Below, in pieces: positions 31,976 through 40,067 of a stretch of DNA of 40,893 nucleotides. The position numbers and the translations under genes are program-made. Every line of letters starts with the position of its first letter. Within the stretch, counting starts at the first letter, position 1. The notes below the pieces were generated by a model. The model made no database searches, was not told the origin of the DNA, and saw only the letters and a list, made by a program, of their open reading frames with translations. The DNA lies in contig VXLV01000105.1 in assembly GCA_009841405.1 (NCBI GenBank), positions 1 to 40,893 of the forward strand, in the 5' to 3' direction. The DNA comes from Chloroflexota bacterium. GTDB taxonomy: Bacteria; Chloroflexota; Anaerolineae; Aggregatilineales; Phototrophicaceae.

Positions 31976-32007
31976 CCTTTTCATTGAACGCAGGAAGATT
32001 CCGGCTA

Positions 32008-32892
32008 ATGTTGTCACCCAAGCGCAGCGAAGCTCTGGCGGGCTACTTATTCATTCTGCCAACTTTCATCGGCTTCGCGATATTCATCTTGTATCCGCTC
32101 GTGGAATCGCTTCGGATCAGCTTCTATGAATACAGCATCCTGGGCGATTCCTATTATGTCGAGCTGGACAATTATTCCAGGCTCATAAGCGACAGCCGGC
32201 TGCGCAAAACTTATGGCAATACGATTGTGTTCACCGGCTTCGCGGTCTTCTTTAATGCGGGAATCGGCTTGCTGCTGGCGGTTTTTCTCAATCGGCGCAT
32301 GCCGGTGCTGATGCGCAACTTCTATCGCTCGGCTTTCTTCTTCCCCATCTTGATCGCCCATACTTATATCGCCGTCATCTGGCAATACCTGTACCAGCAA
32401 GACACCGGCGTCATCAACTATTATCTCAGCTTCCTCGGCGTTGATCCCATACCGTGGCTTAGTCATCCGGCCTGGGCGATGGCAGCCATCATCATCATGG
32501 ATGTCTGGAAGAATACCGGCTTCGCCATGCTGGTCTTCCTTGCCGGCTTGCAGAGCATCCCGCATGAATACTACGAGGCGGCGCAGCTTGACGGCGCCAA
32601 CGAACGCCAGCTGTTCGCCCGCATCACGATCCCTCTGCTGAGCCCGTCAATCTTTTTCATCCTCGTCATCTTCATGATCGGCGCGTTGCAAGTCTTCGAC
32701 TCCATCATCGTGCTCACCGACGGCGGGCCGGGCGACGCCACGCGCAGCGTCGTCATGTACATTTATCAGCAGGCGTTTCAGCGGCTGGATTTTGGGTACG
32801 CCGCCGCCGTTTCCTGGACGCTATTCCTGGTCATCATGGCGGTCACCCTGGTGCAATTCCTGGTGAGCCGCCGCTGGGTCCACTACGAATAG
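32008..32892 (+). CDS. CUT1 sugar ABC importer permease (MalF/UgpA type)
   Basis: A 294-residue permease with six hydrophobic helices. The first is GYLFILPTFIGFAIFILYPL. The EAA coupling motif reads YYEAAQLDGANERQLFARIT, followed by PLLSPSIFFILVIFMIGALQ and the TDGGPGDATRS loop usual in MalF-like proteins. I start it at the ATG at 32008, ten bases after AGGAAG; an upstream TTG at 31984 is possible. It pairs with the next gene's product. No ATPase gene is present in the operon, so a shared MsmK/UgpC-like ATPase must be encoded elsewhere. Confidence 0.92.
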   Translation: MLSPKRSEALAGYLFILPTFIGFAIFILYPLVESLRISFYEYSILGDSYYVELDNYSRLISDSRLRKTYGNTIVFTGFAVFFNAGIGLLLAVFLNRRMPVLMRNFYRSAFFFPILIAHTYIAVIWQYLYQQDTGVINYYLSFLGVDPIPWLSHPAWAMAAIIIMDVWKNTGFAMLVFLAGLQSIPHEYYEAAQLDGANERQLFARITIPLLSPSIFFILVIFMIGALQVFDSIIVLTDGGPGDATRSVVMYIYQQAFQRLDFGYAAAVSWTLFLVIMAVTLVQFLVSRRWVHYE

Positions 32893-32913
32893 TCGAGCGA
32901 AGGCCATTGTGTC

Positions 32914-33801
32914 GTGATTGCCCAAACCAAAGCGCCGTTTACCGCCGGAAGAGAGATCATCCGGCAGAGCCGCAAACCGCTGAAGTGGCAGGACATCCTC
33001 TCTTACAGCGTGTTGACGCTGGCCGCGCTGCTGGTCTTGATGCCACTGCTCTGGATGTTCTCGACATCGCTGCGTCCGCTCGCCGACAGTTACAAGCTGC
33101 CGCCGCAGTGGCTGCCGACAGATTGGCGCTGGGAGAATTATCTGGCGCCCTTTGAATCGAATGTGCCCTTCGAGCTATTCTTCCTCAACAGCCTCAAGAT
33201 CGCAGCTTTGACAACATTGGGCCAATTGATATCTTGCTCGATGGCGGGTTACGCCTTCGCGCGCCTGCGTTTCCCGGGGCGCGATCTCTTGTTTATGTTC
33301 TTGCTCGCTTCTTTGATGGTGCCCGGCCAGGTGACGATTATCCCGATCTATCTGATGATGGCGGAACTGAAGCTGGTAAACACGCACGCGTCTTTGATCC
33401 TGCCCGCGCTGATCAGCGTCTTCGGCGTGTTCTTGATGCGGCAGTTTTTCAAGCAGATGCCGCAGGAGCTCTTTGACGCCGCGCGCGTCGACGGCGCCGG
33501 GCACCTGCGTTCCTTCGTGCAGATCGCCGTGCCGCTGGCCGGGCCCGGTCTGGCCACCTTGGGCATCATCACCTTCAACGCTACCTGGAACGGCTATTTC
33601 ACCGCGCTGATTTTCCTGACCTCCTGGGAGAAGATGACCCTGCCCCAAGGCATCGCGCTGCTGACCGGTTACATGAACTCTGGCAATCCTTCGGTGGTGA
33701 TGGCGGCCGTGGGTTTGGCGATTTTGCCTGTGCTGCTCGTTTTCCTGGTGGCGCAGCGCTGGATCATCGAAGCCCTGACGCGCTCGGGATTGAAGGGATG
33801 A
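32914..33801 (+). CDS. CUT1 sugar ABC importer permease (MalG/UgpE type)
   Basis: A 295-residue permease with six helices. Landmarks are LMPLLWMFSTSLRPLAD after helix 1, NSLKIAALTTLGQLISCSMAGYAFARL split over helix 2, and the EAA motif ELFDAARVDGAGHLRSF with the following IAVPLAGPGLATLG. The start is the GTG at 32914, 21 bases after the MalF-type stop. It ends 121 bases before the GH116 gene, with a single GGGCGAC palindrome in between. Confidence 0.92.
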   Translation: MIAQTKAPFTAGREIIRQSRKPLKWQDILSYSVLTLAALLVLMPLLWMFSTSLRPLADSYKLPPQWLPTDWRWENYLAPFESNVPFELFFLNSLKIAALTTLGQLISCSMAGYAFARLRFPGRDLLFMFLLASLMVPGQVTIIPIYLMMAELKLVNTHASLILPALISVFGVFLMRQFFKQMPQELFDAARVDGAGHLRSFVQIAVPLAGPGLATLGIITFNATWNGYFTALIFLTSWEKMTLPQGIALLTGYMNSGNPSVVMAAVGLAILPVLLVFLVAQRWIIEALTRSGLKG

Positions 33802-33844
33802 CACCAGCGGATTACAAGCGTGGGAGCCATTTCGAAATTCAAGC

Positions 33845-33869
33845 GGGCGACCCATCGGGTCGCCCCTAC
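33845..33869. repeat. Single GGGCGAC palindrome (copy 7)
   Basis: GGGCGACCC ATC GGGTCGCCC followed by CTAC. Only the right half of the usual pair is present. It lies between the permease and GH116 genes, where it could act as a processing or attenuation hairpin. Confidence 0.8.
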
Positions 33870-33922
33870 GTTGTCAGCCACATGAGAATAGTCGACCTAC
33901 CAATGAGTTATGGGATAAAGCG

Positions 33923-36448
33923 ATGACAGTATCAAACGGTTACCCCACTTTGGTCAGTTACGATCAAGACCATCTGCGACAGATTGGTTTGCCGCTCGGC
34001 GGCATCGGCACGGGCGTGGTCTCGCTGGGCGGCCGCGGCAACTTGCACGATTGGGAAATAGTCAATCGCCCGGCCAAGGGCTACGACATCGAGCAGACTT
34101 TCTTCGCCCTGTACACGCGCGACAGCGACGGCGCCGCGGCAGTGCGGGCGCTGGAAGGCGTCATCCCGCCGGCCGATTACGAAGGCGCGCGCGGCGCCCT
34201 CATTCCCAACCACGGCTTGCCGCGCTTCCGCCAATGCAGTTTCGAAGCCGCTTATCCTTTCGGCAAGGTGACGCTCAGCGACCCGGACGTCCCGCTGCGC
34301 GCCGAGCTGCAAGCCTTCAACCCGCTTATTCCGACCGACAGCGACAACAGCGGCATTCCGGTCGCCATCCTGCGCTTCGTATTGAGCAACGACACCGACG
34401 GCGACATTGAGGCGGCGGTTTGCGGCAGCTTGCAGAACTTCATCGGCGCGGACGGGACCAGCGGCGCCGCCAACGACAACTACAACAGCTATCGCGAAGC
34501 GGACGGACTGGCCGGCCTGTTTATGGGTTCGGCGGGCGTTGATCCCGATGCGCCGCAGTGGGGCACGCTCGCGCTGACGACGCCTCAGCGCGCTGGAATC
34601 ACCCATCGTACCGCCTGGGCCAACGTTACCTGGGGCGATTCCCTGCTCGATTTCTGGGACGACATCAGCGCCGACGGCCGGCTAAACGAACGCGAGCGCG
34701 ACGGCAAAGCCAACCCCACCGGCTCGCTGTCAGTCGCCTTGTCCGTGCCCGCCGGCGGAAGCGCCGAGATAATCTTCTTCCTTAGTTGGCATTTCCCCAA
34801 CCGCATGACCTGGGCCGAGGCCGGTCGCAGCCATCAGGACAGCCCGCTGCAGCGCGGCGTGCGCATCGGCAACTACTATACGACGCAATACGCTGACGCC
34901 TGGGCGGCGGCTGCTTACACGGCGGCCAACCTCGATACGCTCGAAGCCGAAACGCGCGCCTTCGTGAACGCCGTCTGCGAAGCCGACCTGCCCGATGTCG
35001 TCAAGGAAGCGGCGCTCTTCAATCTCAGCACGCTCCGCTCGCAGACGGTCTTTCGCACGCCCGACGGCTACACCTTCGGCTGGGAAGGCTGTGACGACAC
35101 CGCCGGTTGCTGCTTCGGCTCTTGCACGCACGTCTGGAATTATGAGCAAGCGACCGCCTTCCTCTTTGGCGAGTTAGCCCTGGGCATGCGCGAGGTCGAG
35201 TTCAACTACGCCACGCGCGCCGACGGCGGCATGAGCTTCCGCGTTGACCTGCCGCTGCAGCACGCGCAGTCCTGGTCGCTGGCGGCCGCCGACGGGCAGA
35301 TGGGCTGCATCATGAAGCTCTACCGCGATTGGCAGCTGAGCGGCGATAGCGAGGCGCTGCGCGGGATGTGGCCCCATGCGCGCAAAGCGCTCGAGTTCTG
35401 CTGGCTGCCCGGCGGGTGGGATGCTGACAAAGACGGCGTTATGGAAGGCTGCCAGCACAATACCATGGACGTGGAGTATTACGGACCCAACCCGCAAATG
35501 GGCATCTGGTACCTCGGCGCGCTGCGCGCCATGGAGGAGATGGCGCGCCACCTGGGCGAAGAAGATTTCGCCGCCGACTGCCGCCGGCTCTACGAGAATG
35601 GCAGCGCCTATCTGGACGCCGAGCTCTTCAACGGCGACTATTACGAGCATGACATTCAGCCGGCCGCGGGACGAGACGCGGTCCTGAACATGCTCATCCA
35701 CAGCAGCATGGGCGCGGCTGACCCGGCCGAGCCGGTCTTGCAGCTGGGCGCAGGCTGCCTCGTCGATCAACTGATTGGTCAGCTGCTCGCGCACGTCTCC
35801 GGCCTGGGCTACTTGACGGACGAAGCGAATGTCAAGCGCACGCTTAGCAGCATCGATCGCTACAATTTCAAGGAGAACATGTACGGACATTTCAACCACA
35901 TGCGCTCCTACGTGCTCAACGATGAGTCCGCGCTGCTAATGGCGACTTATCCGCGCGGCGAGCGGCCGGCGCGTCCCTTCCCGTACTACAACGAAGTGAT
36001 GACCGGCTTCGAATACACCGCCGCCATTGGCATGTTATATGAAGGCGATATTGACAACGGGCTGAAATGCATCGCAGCCATCCGCGACCGTTATGACGGG
36101 CGCAAGCGCAACCCCTTCGACGAAGCCGAGTGCGGGCATCACTACGCCCGGGCTATGGTGAGCTGGGCCGCTGTGCTGGCGCTGACAGGATTCCAGTATT
36201 CGGCCGTCGATCAGACCATCCGCTTCGCCGCGCCGGCCGCGGACTGCCGTCACTTTTGGTCAACCGGCTACGCCTGGGGCAGTTGCGCGCTCAGCCCGAA
36301 CGGCGACGGCTGTGAGGTAGATGTCACCGTGCTGGGCGGCGAGGTCAGTTTCGCGGAATTTGCGCTGACGGGCTTGGGCGCGGTCCAGTATGACCAGCCG
36401 CGAGTCCTTGCGAAAGGCGATACCTTCCGCTGCACGGTAACGGCGTAG
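33923..36448 (+). CDS. GH116-family beta-glycosidase (GBA2-like)
   Basis: An 841-residue enzyme with the GH116 layout: an N-terminal beta-sandwich domain (LPLGGIGTGVVSLGGRGNLHDWEI) and a C-terminal (alpha/alpha)6 barrel. The nucleophile motif is THVWNYEQ with Glu408, and the acid/base is in HNTMDVEYYGPNPQ with Asp516, matching the characterised Thermoanaerobacterium enzyme pattern. Later blocks are SGLGYLTD, YPRGERPARPFPYYNEVMTGFEYTAA as two runs, and ARAMVSWAAVLALTGF. Family members are retaining beta-glucosidases or beta-xylosidases, and in animals glucosylceramidases. There is no signal peptide, so it likely acts on sugars brought in by the preceding importer. It is probably in the same operon. 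Confidence 0.9.
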   Translation: MTVSNGYPTLVSYDQDHLRQIGLPLGGIGTGVVSLGGRGNLHDWEIVNRPAKGYDIEQTFFALYTRDSDGAAAVRALEGVIPPADYEGARGALIPNHGLPRFRQCSFEAAYPFGKVTLSDPDVPLRAELQAFNPLIPTDSDNSGIPVAILRFVLSNDTDGDIEAAVCGSLQNFIGADGTSGAANDNYNSYREADGLAGLFMGSAGVDPDAPQWGTLALTTPQRAGITHRTAWANVTWGDSLLDFWDDISADGRLNERERDGKANPTGSLSVALSVPAGGSAEIIFFLSWHFPNRMTWAEAGRSHQDSPLQRGVRIGNYYTTQYADAWAAAAYTAANLDTLEAETRAFVNAVCEADLPDVVKEAALFNLSTLRSQTVFRTPDGYTFGWEGCDDTAGCCFGSCTHVWNYEQATAFLFGELALGMREVEFNYATRADGGMSFRVDLPLQHAQSWSLAAADGQMGCIMKLYRDWQLSGDSEALRGMWPHARKALEFCWLPGGWDADKDGVMEGCQHNTMDVEYYGPNPQMGIWYLGALRAMEEMARHLGEEDFAADCRRLYENGSAYLDAELFNGDYYEHDIQPAAGRDAVLNMLIHSSMGAADPAEPVLQLGAGCLVDQLIGQLLAHVSGLGYLTDEANVKRTLSSIDRYNFKENMYGHFNHMRSYVLNDESALLMATYPRGERPARPFPYYNEVMTGFEYTAAIGMLYEGDIDNGLKCIAAIRDRYDGRKRNPFDEAECGHHYARAMVSWAAVLALTGFQYSAVDQTIRFAAPAADCRHFWSTGYAWGSCALSPNGDGCEVDVTVLGGEVSFAEFALTGLGAVQYDQPRVLAKGDTFRCTVTA

Positions 36449-36484
36449 CGCGGCCATTCGGCCATACAGCCGGCGGAATTTGTC

Positions 36485-36505
36485 GGCGCGATCCTTGGAT
36501 CGCCC
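36485..36505. repeat. Degenerate GGGCGAC-type palindrome (copy 8)
   Basis: GCGATCC TT GGATCGC is a perfect palindrome, and the left flank has an extra base compared with the GGGCGA core. It lies between the GH116 and asparaginase-like genes. Confidence 0.55.
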
Positions 36506-36561
36506 GCTCTCTTGCCTATTAGGATAGAATTTCCCGCAATCACAAGCCGGGAGAATCACCA

Positions 36562-37539
36562 ATGCTCATCATCGCCAGCCACAACGGCGCCATCGGCATC
36601 GCCGATGCCATGCGCGCCCTCAAAAGCGGCGCCAGCGCTATGGACGCGGTCGAGATTGGCATCCGCGCCGTCGAAGCCAACCCCGACGAACATTCTGTTG
36701 GCTACAATGGCTATCCCAACATCCTCGGCGAGCTGGAACTCGATGCCAGCATTATGGACGGCCGCACGCTCAACTCGGGCGCGGTCGCCTTGATGCGCGG
36801 CTTTCCATACGCCGTCTCGGTCGCCCGCCAGGTCATGGAGCGCAAGCTGCCGCATGTGCTGCTGGCCGGCGCCGGGGCGGAGCGCTTCGCCCGCGAGATC
36901 GGCGCCGAGCAGTGGGACGAGATGCTGACGAAGGAAATCCGGGCTGTGTGGCGGAAGCGCCTGGCGGCTGTCGGGGCTACCGACTGGTTCGAACGCCATT
37001 CAACTGAAACCCCCGCGTTTACCGCTGACACGCCCCTGCTCGACTGGGTCACGTTGGCGACTGATCCAGAGCGCGTAAAAGGCACGGTCAACTTCATCGC
37101 CATTGACGGGGCGGGCGATATCGCGTCCGGCGTCAGCACCAGCGGTTGGGCCTGGAAATACCCGGGCCGCATCGGCGACTCGCCCATCATCGGGGCGGGC
37201 AACTACGCCGATAATCGCTACGGCGCCTGCGCTTGCACCGGCATGGGCGAGATGGCCATCCGCGCCGGTACCGCGCGCAGCCTTGTGCTGTACTTGCAGA
37301 TAGGCGTGTCGCTGCCCGAGGCGGGCCGGCGCGCCATGAGCGACCTGCGCGATCTGGGCGGCGATTTTATCGGCGGCATGAATCTGGTTGCGCTCAGCCG
37401 AGACGGCGAGCACGCGGGTTTTGCGTCAGAAGCGGGGCGGACCTACATCTTCCAGCGCGCGGAAATGGCCGCGCACGAGGAAGTCGAATGCGAGACGGTG
37501 GCGATTCCGGCGCGCTGGGCTGGCGAAGCGCGCAGGTAA
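36562..37539 (+). CDS. Ntn-hydrolase: N4-(beta-N-acetylglucosaminyl)-L-asparaginase/isoaspartyl peptidase family
   Basis: A 325-residue member of the type-2 asparaginase/aspartylglucosaminidase family, which self-cleaves before a Thr that becomes the nucleophile. Family segments are GASAMDAVEIGIRAVEANP, SVGYNGYPN, NSGAVALMRGFPYAVSVARQ as part of the alpha subunit, then GTVNFIAIDGAGDIASGVSTSG in two parts with Thr175 as expected cleavage residue, and SGWAWKYPGRIGDSPIIGAG with CTGMGE at the oxyanion region. It could split glycosylated asparagine, fitting glycan scavenging, or isoaspartyl peptides. There is no signal peptide. GGGAG precedes the ATG. It lies 113 bases after GH116 on the same strand. 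Confidence 0.9.
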   Translation: MLIIASHNGAIGIADAMRALKSGASAMDAVEIGIRAVEANPDEHSVGYNGYPNILGELELDASIMDGRTLNSGAVALMRGFPYAVSVARQVMERKLPHVLLAGAGAERFAREIGAEQWDEMLTKEIRAVWRKRLAAVGATDWFERHSTETPAFTADTPLLDWVTLATDPERVKGTVNFIAIDGAGDIASGVSTSGWAWKYPGRIGDSPIIGAGNYADNRYGACACTGMGEMAIRAGTARSLVLYLQIGVSLPEAGRRAMSDLRDLGGDFIGGMNLVALSRDGEHAGFASEAGRTYIFQRAEMAAHEEVECETVAIPARWAGEARR

Positions 37540-37600
37540 TTTCGCTGGTAATGCTAAATTCAAGTGATGTTAGGAGTTGTCAATACGTGCCGGCCAACAT

Positions 37601-38050
37601 TCAAGTTACAAGGTCGTCAAGCAGCAGAATAGAGAGTTCCCGTACCCGCGTCATATCCCTGTCATTGGTGAGCATGGCATCGCATTGCTTGGCGATTGCG
37701 CTGGCGACATGAAGTGAATCTGGAGTGCCCAGACTATATCGGGCTCGAATCGCGGCTGCGGACTCTGCAATGTCAGGCGTAACGGCTACCAGTTCGTAAT
37801 CATCGCCTGCCAGTAGAATCTCTCTATATGCATGGACTAGTCGTTTATCGCCCCTTCGAAGCGGCATCACCAAGACTTCAGCCAATGTGAGCACCGAACT
37901 GTATGCGACCAGACTAGTCTCGTCGATTATTCTTACGATTAGACGCATCTTGTCCAGATACACTGCGTTCTCTTCGACAAAGTAGATTAGAGGCGCTGAA
38001 TCAACGTACAGCCTTTGTACATTAAGCAGTTCCGTATGAATCTGCTTCAA
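37601..38050 (-). CDS. PIN-domain toxin (VapC-like ribonuclease)
   Basis: A 149-residue PIN-domain protein. The acidic metal-binding residues are present: Asp17 in YVDSAPLIYF, Glu58 in LTLAEVLVMP, Asp111 in TPDSLHVASA and Asp130/Asp132 in LTNDRDM. The start is a TTG at 38050, 11 bases after the stop of the small upstream gene, so the two form a toxin-antitoxin pair. VapC-like toxins cut RNA, often tRNA, when not bound by antitoxin. Base composition is AT-richer than the flanking genes, as is common for mobile TA modules. Confidence 0.88.
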   Translation of the reverse strand: MKQIHTELLNVQRLYVDSAPLIYFVEENAVYLDKMRLIVRIIDETSLVAYSSVLTLAEVLVMPLRRGDKRLVHAYREILLAGDDYELVAVTPDIAESAAAIRARYSLGTPDSLHVASAIAKQCDAMLTNDRDMTRVRELSILLLDDLVT

Positions 38051-38061
38051 CGCCGCGTAAC

Positions 38062-38262
38062 CTACTTGCCGCGCAATTCGTTAATGTACTCTTGCGCGTC
38101 CACGCCTTCCCAGATTTCTTTTCCCAAGCCGCGCAACTCTCTCAAGCTACGCTTCGGCTTCGGCGGCTGGCTGGCCAAATGGTCGACCAAAAGCATGATC
38201 AACTCTTTCTGCTGCCATTGCTCTAGCGATTTGGCTTGCTCTAGCAATTCGTATACTGACAT
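38062..38262 (-). CDS. Antitoxin of the PIN-domain pair
   Basis: A 66-residue protein starting MSVYELLEQAKSL, with a helical N-terminal part ending QQKELIMLLVDHLASQ and a basic Pro-Lys-rich middle (PPKPKRSLREL). The length, position just before a PIN toxin and small helical make-up fit an antitoxin. The C-terminal GKEIWEGVDAQEYINELRGK is typical of antitoxins with a WEGVDAQEYI-type toxin-binding tail. The ATG at 38262 has GGAG nine bases upstream; a GTG at 38277 would overlap that ribosome site. An extended -10 promoter lies at 38293-38301. Confidence 0.8.
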   Translation of the reverse strand: MSVYELLEQAKSLEQWQQKELIMLLVDHLASQPPKPKRSLRELRGLGKEIWEGVDAQEYINELRGK

Positions 38263-38292
38263 CGTACATTTCTCCACCAGACCTGTCAGCCA

Positions 38293-38301
38293 ATTATACC
38301 A
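38293..38301 (-). promoter_or_regulatory. Extended -10 promoter of the toxin-antitoxin pair
   Basis: The minus strand reads TGGTATAAT, a TGn extension plus a perfect TATAAT. No good -35 is visible, as usual for extended -10 promoters. The start site would be about 24 bases before the antitoxin ATG. Confidence 0.5.
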
Positions 38302-38445
38302 TTACCAGCGCGTGTCTTTCCAGCCCGTCGCGTTTTGAGGACCCTGGTTAGTGACCTATTGTATTTAGCTATACGCTGCCAATTCGTTGCAATCGCCAAT
38401 CTACGTTACAATACGCGCCACTTGTCCGCAGCACGGGTACCGGCG

Positions 38446-39993
38446 ATGACAGACAAACCCACTGTGATAGCCATCTTCGGCGTGACCGGCGACCTCGCCC
38501 GCCGCAAGCTGATCCCCTCGCTCTACAGCAACTTCATCAAGGGGCGCTTGCCGCAGCGCTTGCATATCGTCGGCGTCGGTCGCCGCGACTGGACGGATGA
38601 GACCCTGATAAACCACGCTCGTCAGTCGCTGAGGAATTACGCGGCCGCTATCTACGACGAGCGCGCCTGGGAGCTTTTTCGCCAGACCCTATCGTACAGC
38701 AAGGTAAACTTGCCGCAGCCAGAGACTTACAAGACGCTCCGCGACGACCTCAACGCGCTGGACGGCGGCTGCTGCAATCGCCTCTATTACCTGTCAATCG
38801 CGCCCGAATTCTATGCCGATGTCATCCGCAATCTGGGCGCGCTGGATATGGCGCGCGAAGACGCAGGCGGGCGCGCCGACGCTGCTCCGCCCTGGCGGCG
38901 CATCGTCATCGAAAAACCCTTCGGCTACGACTTGACTACGGCGCAATCGCTGAACCGCGTCGTGCATTCGGTGTTCAAGGAGTCGCAGGTCTATCGCATT
39001 GACCATTACCTCGGGAAGGAGACCGCGCAGAACATCCTGTTTATGCGCTTCGCCAATACCATCTTCGAGCCAATTTGGAATCGCAGCCACATTAGCAATG
39101 TGCAAGTGACGGTCGCGGAAAGCGTCGATGTCGGCACGCGCGCCGGCTATTACGACAGCTCGGGCGTCATGCGCGACATGATGCAAAATCACCTGCTGCA
39201 GCTGCTTTCGCTCATCGCCATGGAGCCGCCCTCGGCATTTGACGCCGACGCCTTGCGCGACGAAAAGGTCAAGGTGCTGCAAGCCGCTCGGCCGATCAAG
39301 CTGGCGGATACCGTGCGCGGCCAATACGACGGCTATCGCGCTGCTGAAGGCGTCGCTTCCGATTCCGCCACGCCCACCTTCGCCGCGCTGAAATTGTATA
39401 TCGACAACTGGCGCTGGAAAGACATCCCCTTCTACTTGCGCTCCGGCAAGGCGATTGGGCAGAAGACCACGCAAGTCAACATCCAGTTCAAGCGCCCGCC
39501 CAACAGCATCTTCGAATTGACCGAGAGCGGCGACTATTCGCGCAATATGCTTTCGATCTGCATCCAGCCCGACGAAGGCATCCACCTGACCATAGAAGCC
39601 AAAATCCCCGACCAGCCGATAGCCAAGTCAGTCGATATGGAGTTGCATTACAAGAATGCTTTCACCGCCGACAATTTGCCCGATGCCTACGAACGCCTGA
39701 TCCTCGACGCCATCAACGGCGATGCCCAGCTATTCATCCGCAGCGATGAAATCGAAAGCGCCTGGACAATCGTCGACCCGGTCATTGAGGGCTGGCAATG
39801 CGATCCTGGCGCGCCGCCGATGCAGACCTACGCGGCTGGCAGTTGGGGGCCCGCGGCCGCCGATGAACTGCTTGAGCGCGAAGAGCACGTCTGGCGCGTC
39901 AGTTGCTTGCATGAGAAAGCGTCATGCAACGACTCAACCCCCCTCAATCCCCCCGACCGGTCAGGGGGAAGCAAAGCGGCGCAGTTGGAGTAG
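38446..39993 (+). CDS. zwf: Glucose-6-phosphate 1-dehydrogenase with repeat-derived C-terminal tail
   Basis: A 515-residue enzyme that oxidises glucose-6-phosphate to 6-phosphogluconolactone with NADP+. The dinucleotide motif is IFGVTGDLARRKLIPSLY, followed by the conserved EKPFGYDL, the active-site block RIDHYLGKETAQNILFMRF, and SGKAIGQKTTQVNIQFK. The normal end near GSWGPAAADELL is followed by about 50 residues. The last 20-25 of these (NDSTPLNPPDRSGGSKAAQ region) are encoded by a C/G-rich intergenic repeat, so a repeat appears to have extended the gene. The ATG at 38446 is chosen from the family N terminus; its ribosome site is weak. A possible -10 TACAAT is at 38407-38412. Confidence 0.94.
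   Translation: MTDKPTVIAIFGVTGDLARRKLIPSLYSNFIKGRLPQRLHIVGVGRRDWTDETLINHARQSLRNYAAAIYDERAWELFRQTLSYSKVNLPQPETYKTLRDDLNALDGGCCNRLYYLSIAPEFYADVIRNLGALDMAREDAGGRADAAPPWRRIVIEKPFGYDLTTAQSLNRVVHSVFKESQVYRIDHYLGKETAQNILFMRFANTIFEPIWNRSHISNVQVTVAESVDVGTRAGYYDSSGVMRDMMQNHLLQLLSLIAMEPPSAFDADALRDEKVKVLQAARPIKLADTVRGQYDGYRAAEGVASDSATPTFAALKLYIDNWRWKDIPFYLRSGKAIGQKTTQVNIQFKRPPNSIFELTESGDYSRNMLSICIQPDEGIHLTIEAKIPDQPIAKSVDMELHYKNAFTADNLPDAYERLILDAINGDAQLFIRSDEIESAWTIVDPVIEGWQCDPGAPPMQTYAAGSWGPAAADELLEREEHVWRVSCLHEKASCNDSTPLNPPDRSGGSKAAQLE
39936..39970. repeat. C/G-rich hairpin repeat inside the zwf 3' end
   Basis: ACCCCCCTCAATCCCCCC followed by GACCGGTCAGGGGGA. The CCCCC...GACC / GGTC...GGGGG arms pair with one mismatch. 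It is of the same general type as the hairpin at 10714-10757 but is translated here. Confidence 0.6.
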
Positions 39994-40027
39994 GCGGGCG
40001 TAAAGGCGAGTCCGCAGCAGGACTTTC

Positions 40028-40053
40028 GTAAAGGCGAGCCAGTGACTCGCCCG
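40028..40053. repeat. Degenerate GGGCGAG-type palindrome (copy 9)
   Basis: GTAAAGGCGAG CCAGTGA CTCGCCCG, an eroded copy with GGCGAG/CTCGCC arms. A second half-copy GTAAAGGCGAG is present near 40000. It separates zwf from the convergent VOC gene. Confidence 0.55.
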
Positions 40054-40067
40054 GTTCTTGCGAAGTC

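Noticed and set aside
38335..38445. Upstream extension of zwf to 38335
   Set aside because: The added 37 residues do not match the family, and the DNA is a divergent promoter region shared with the antitoxin gene.
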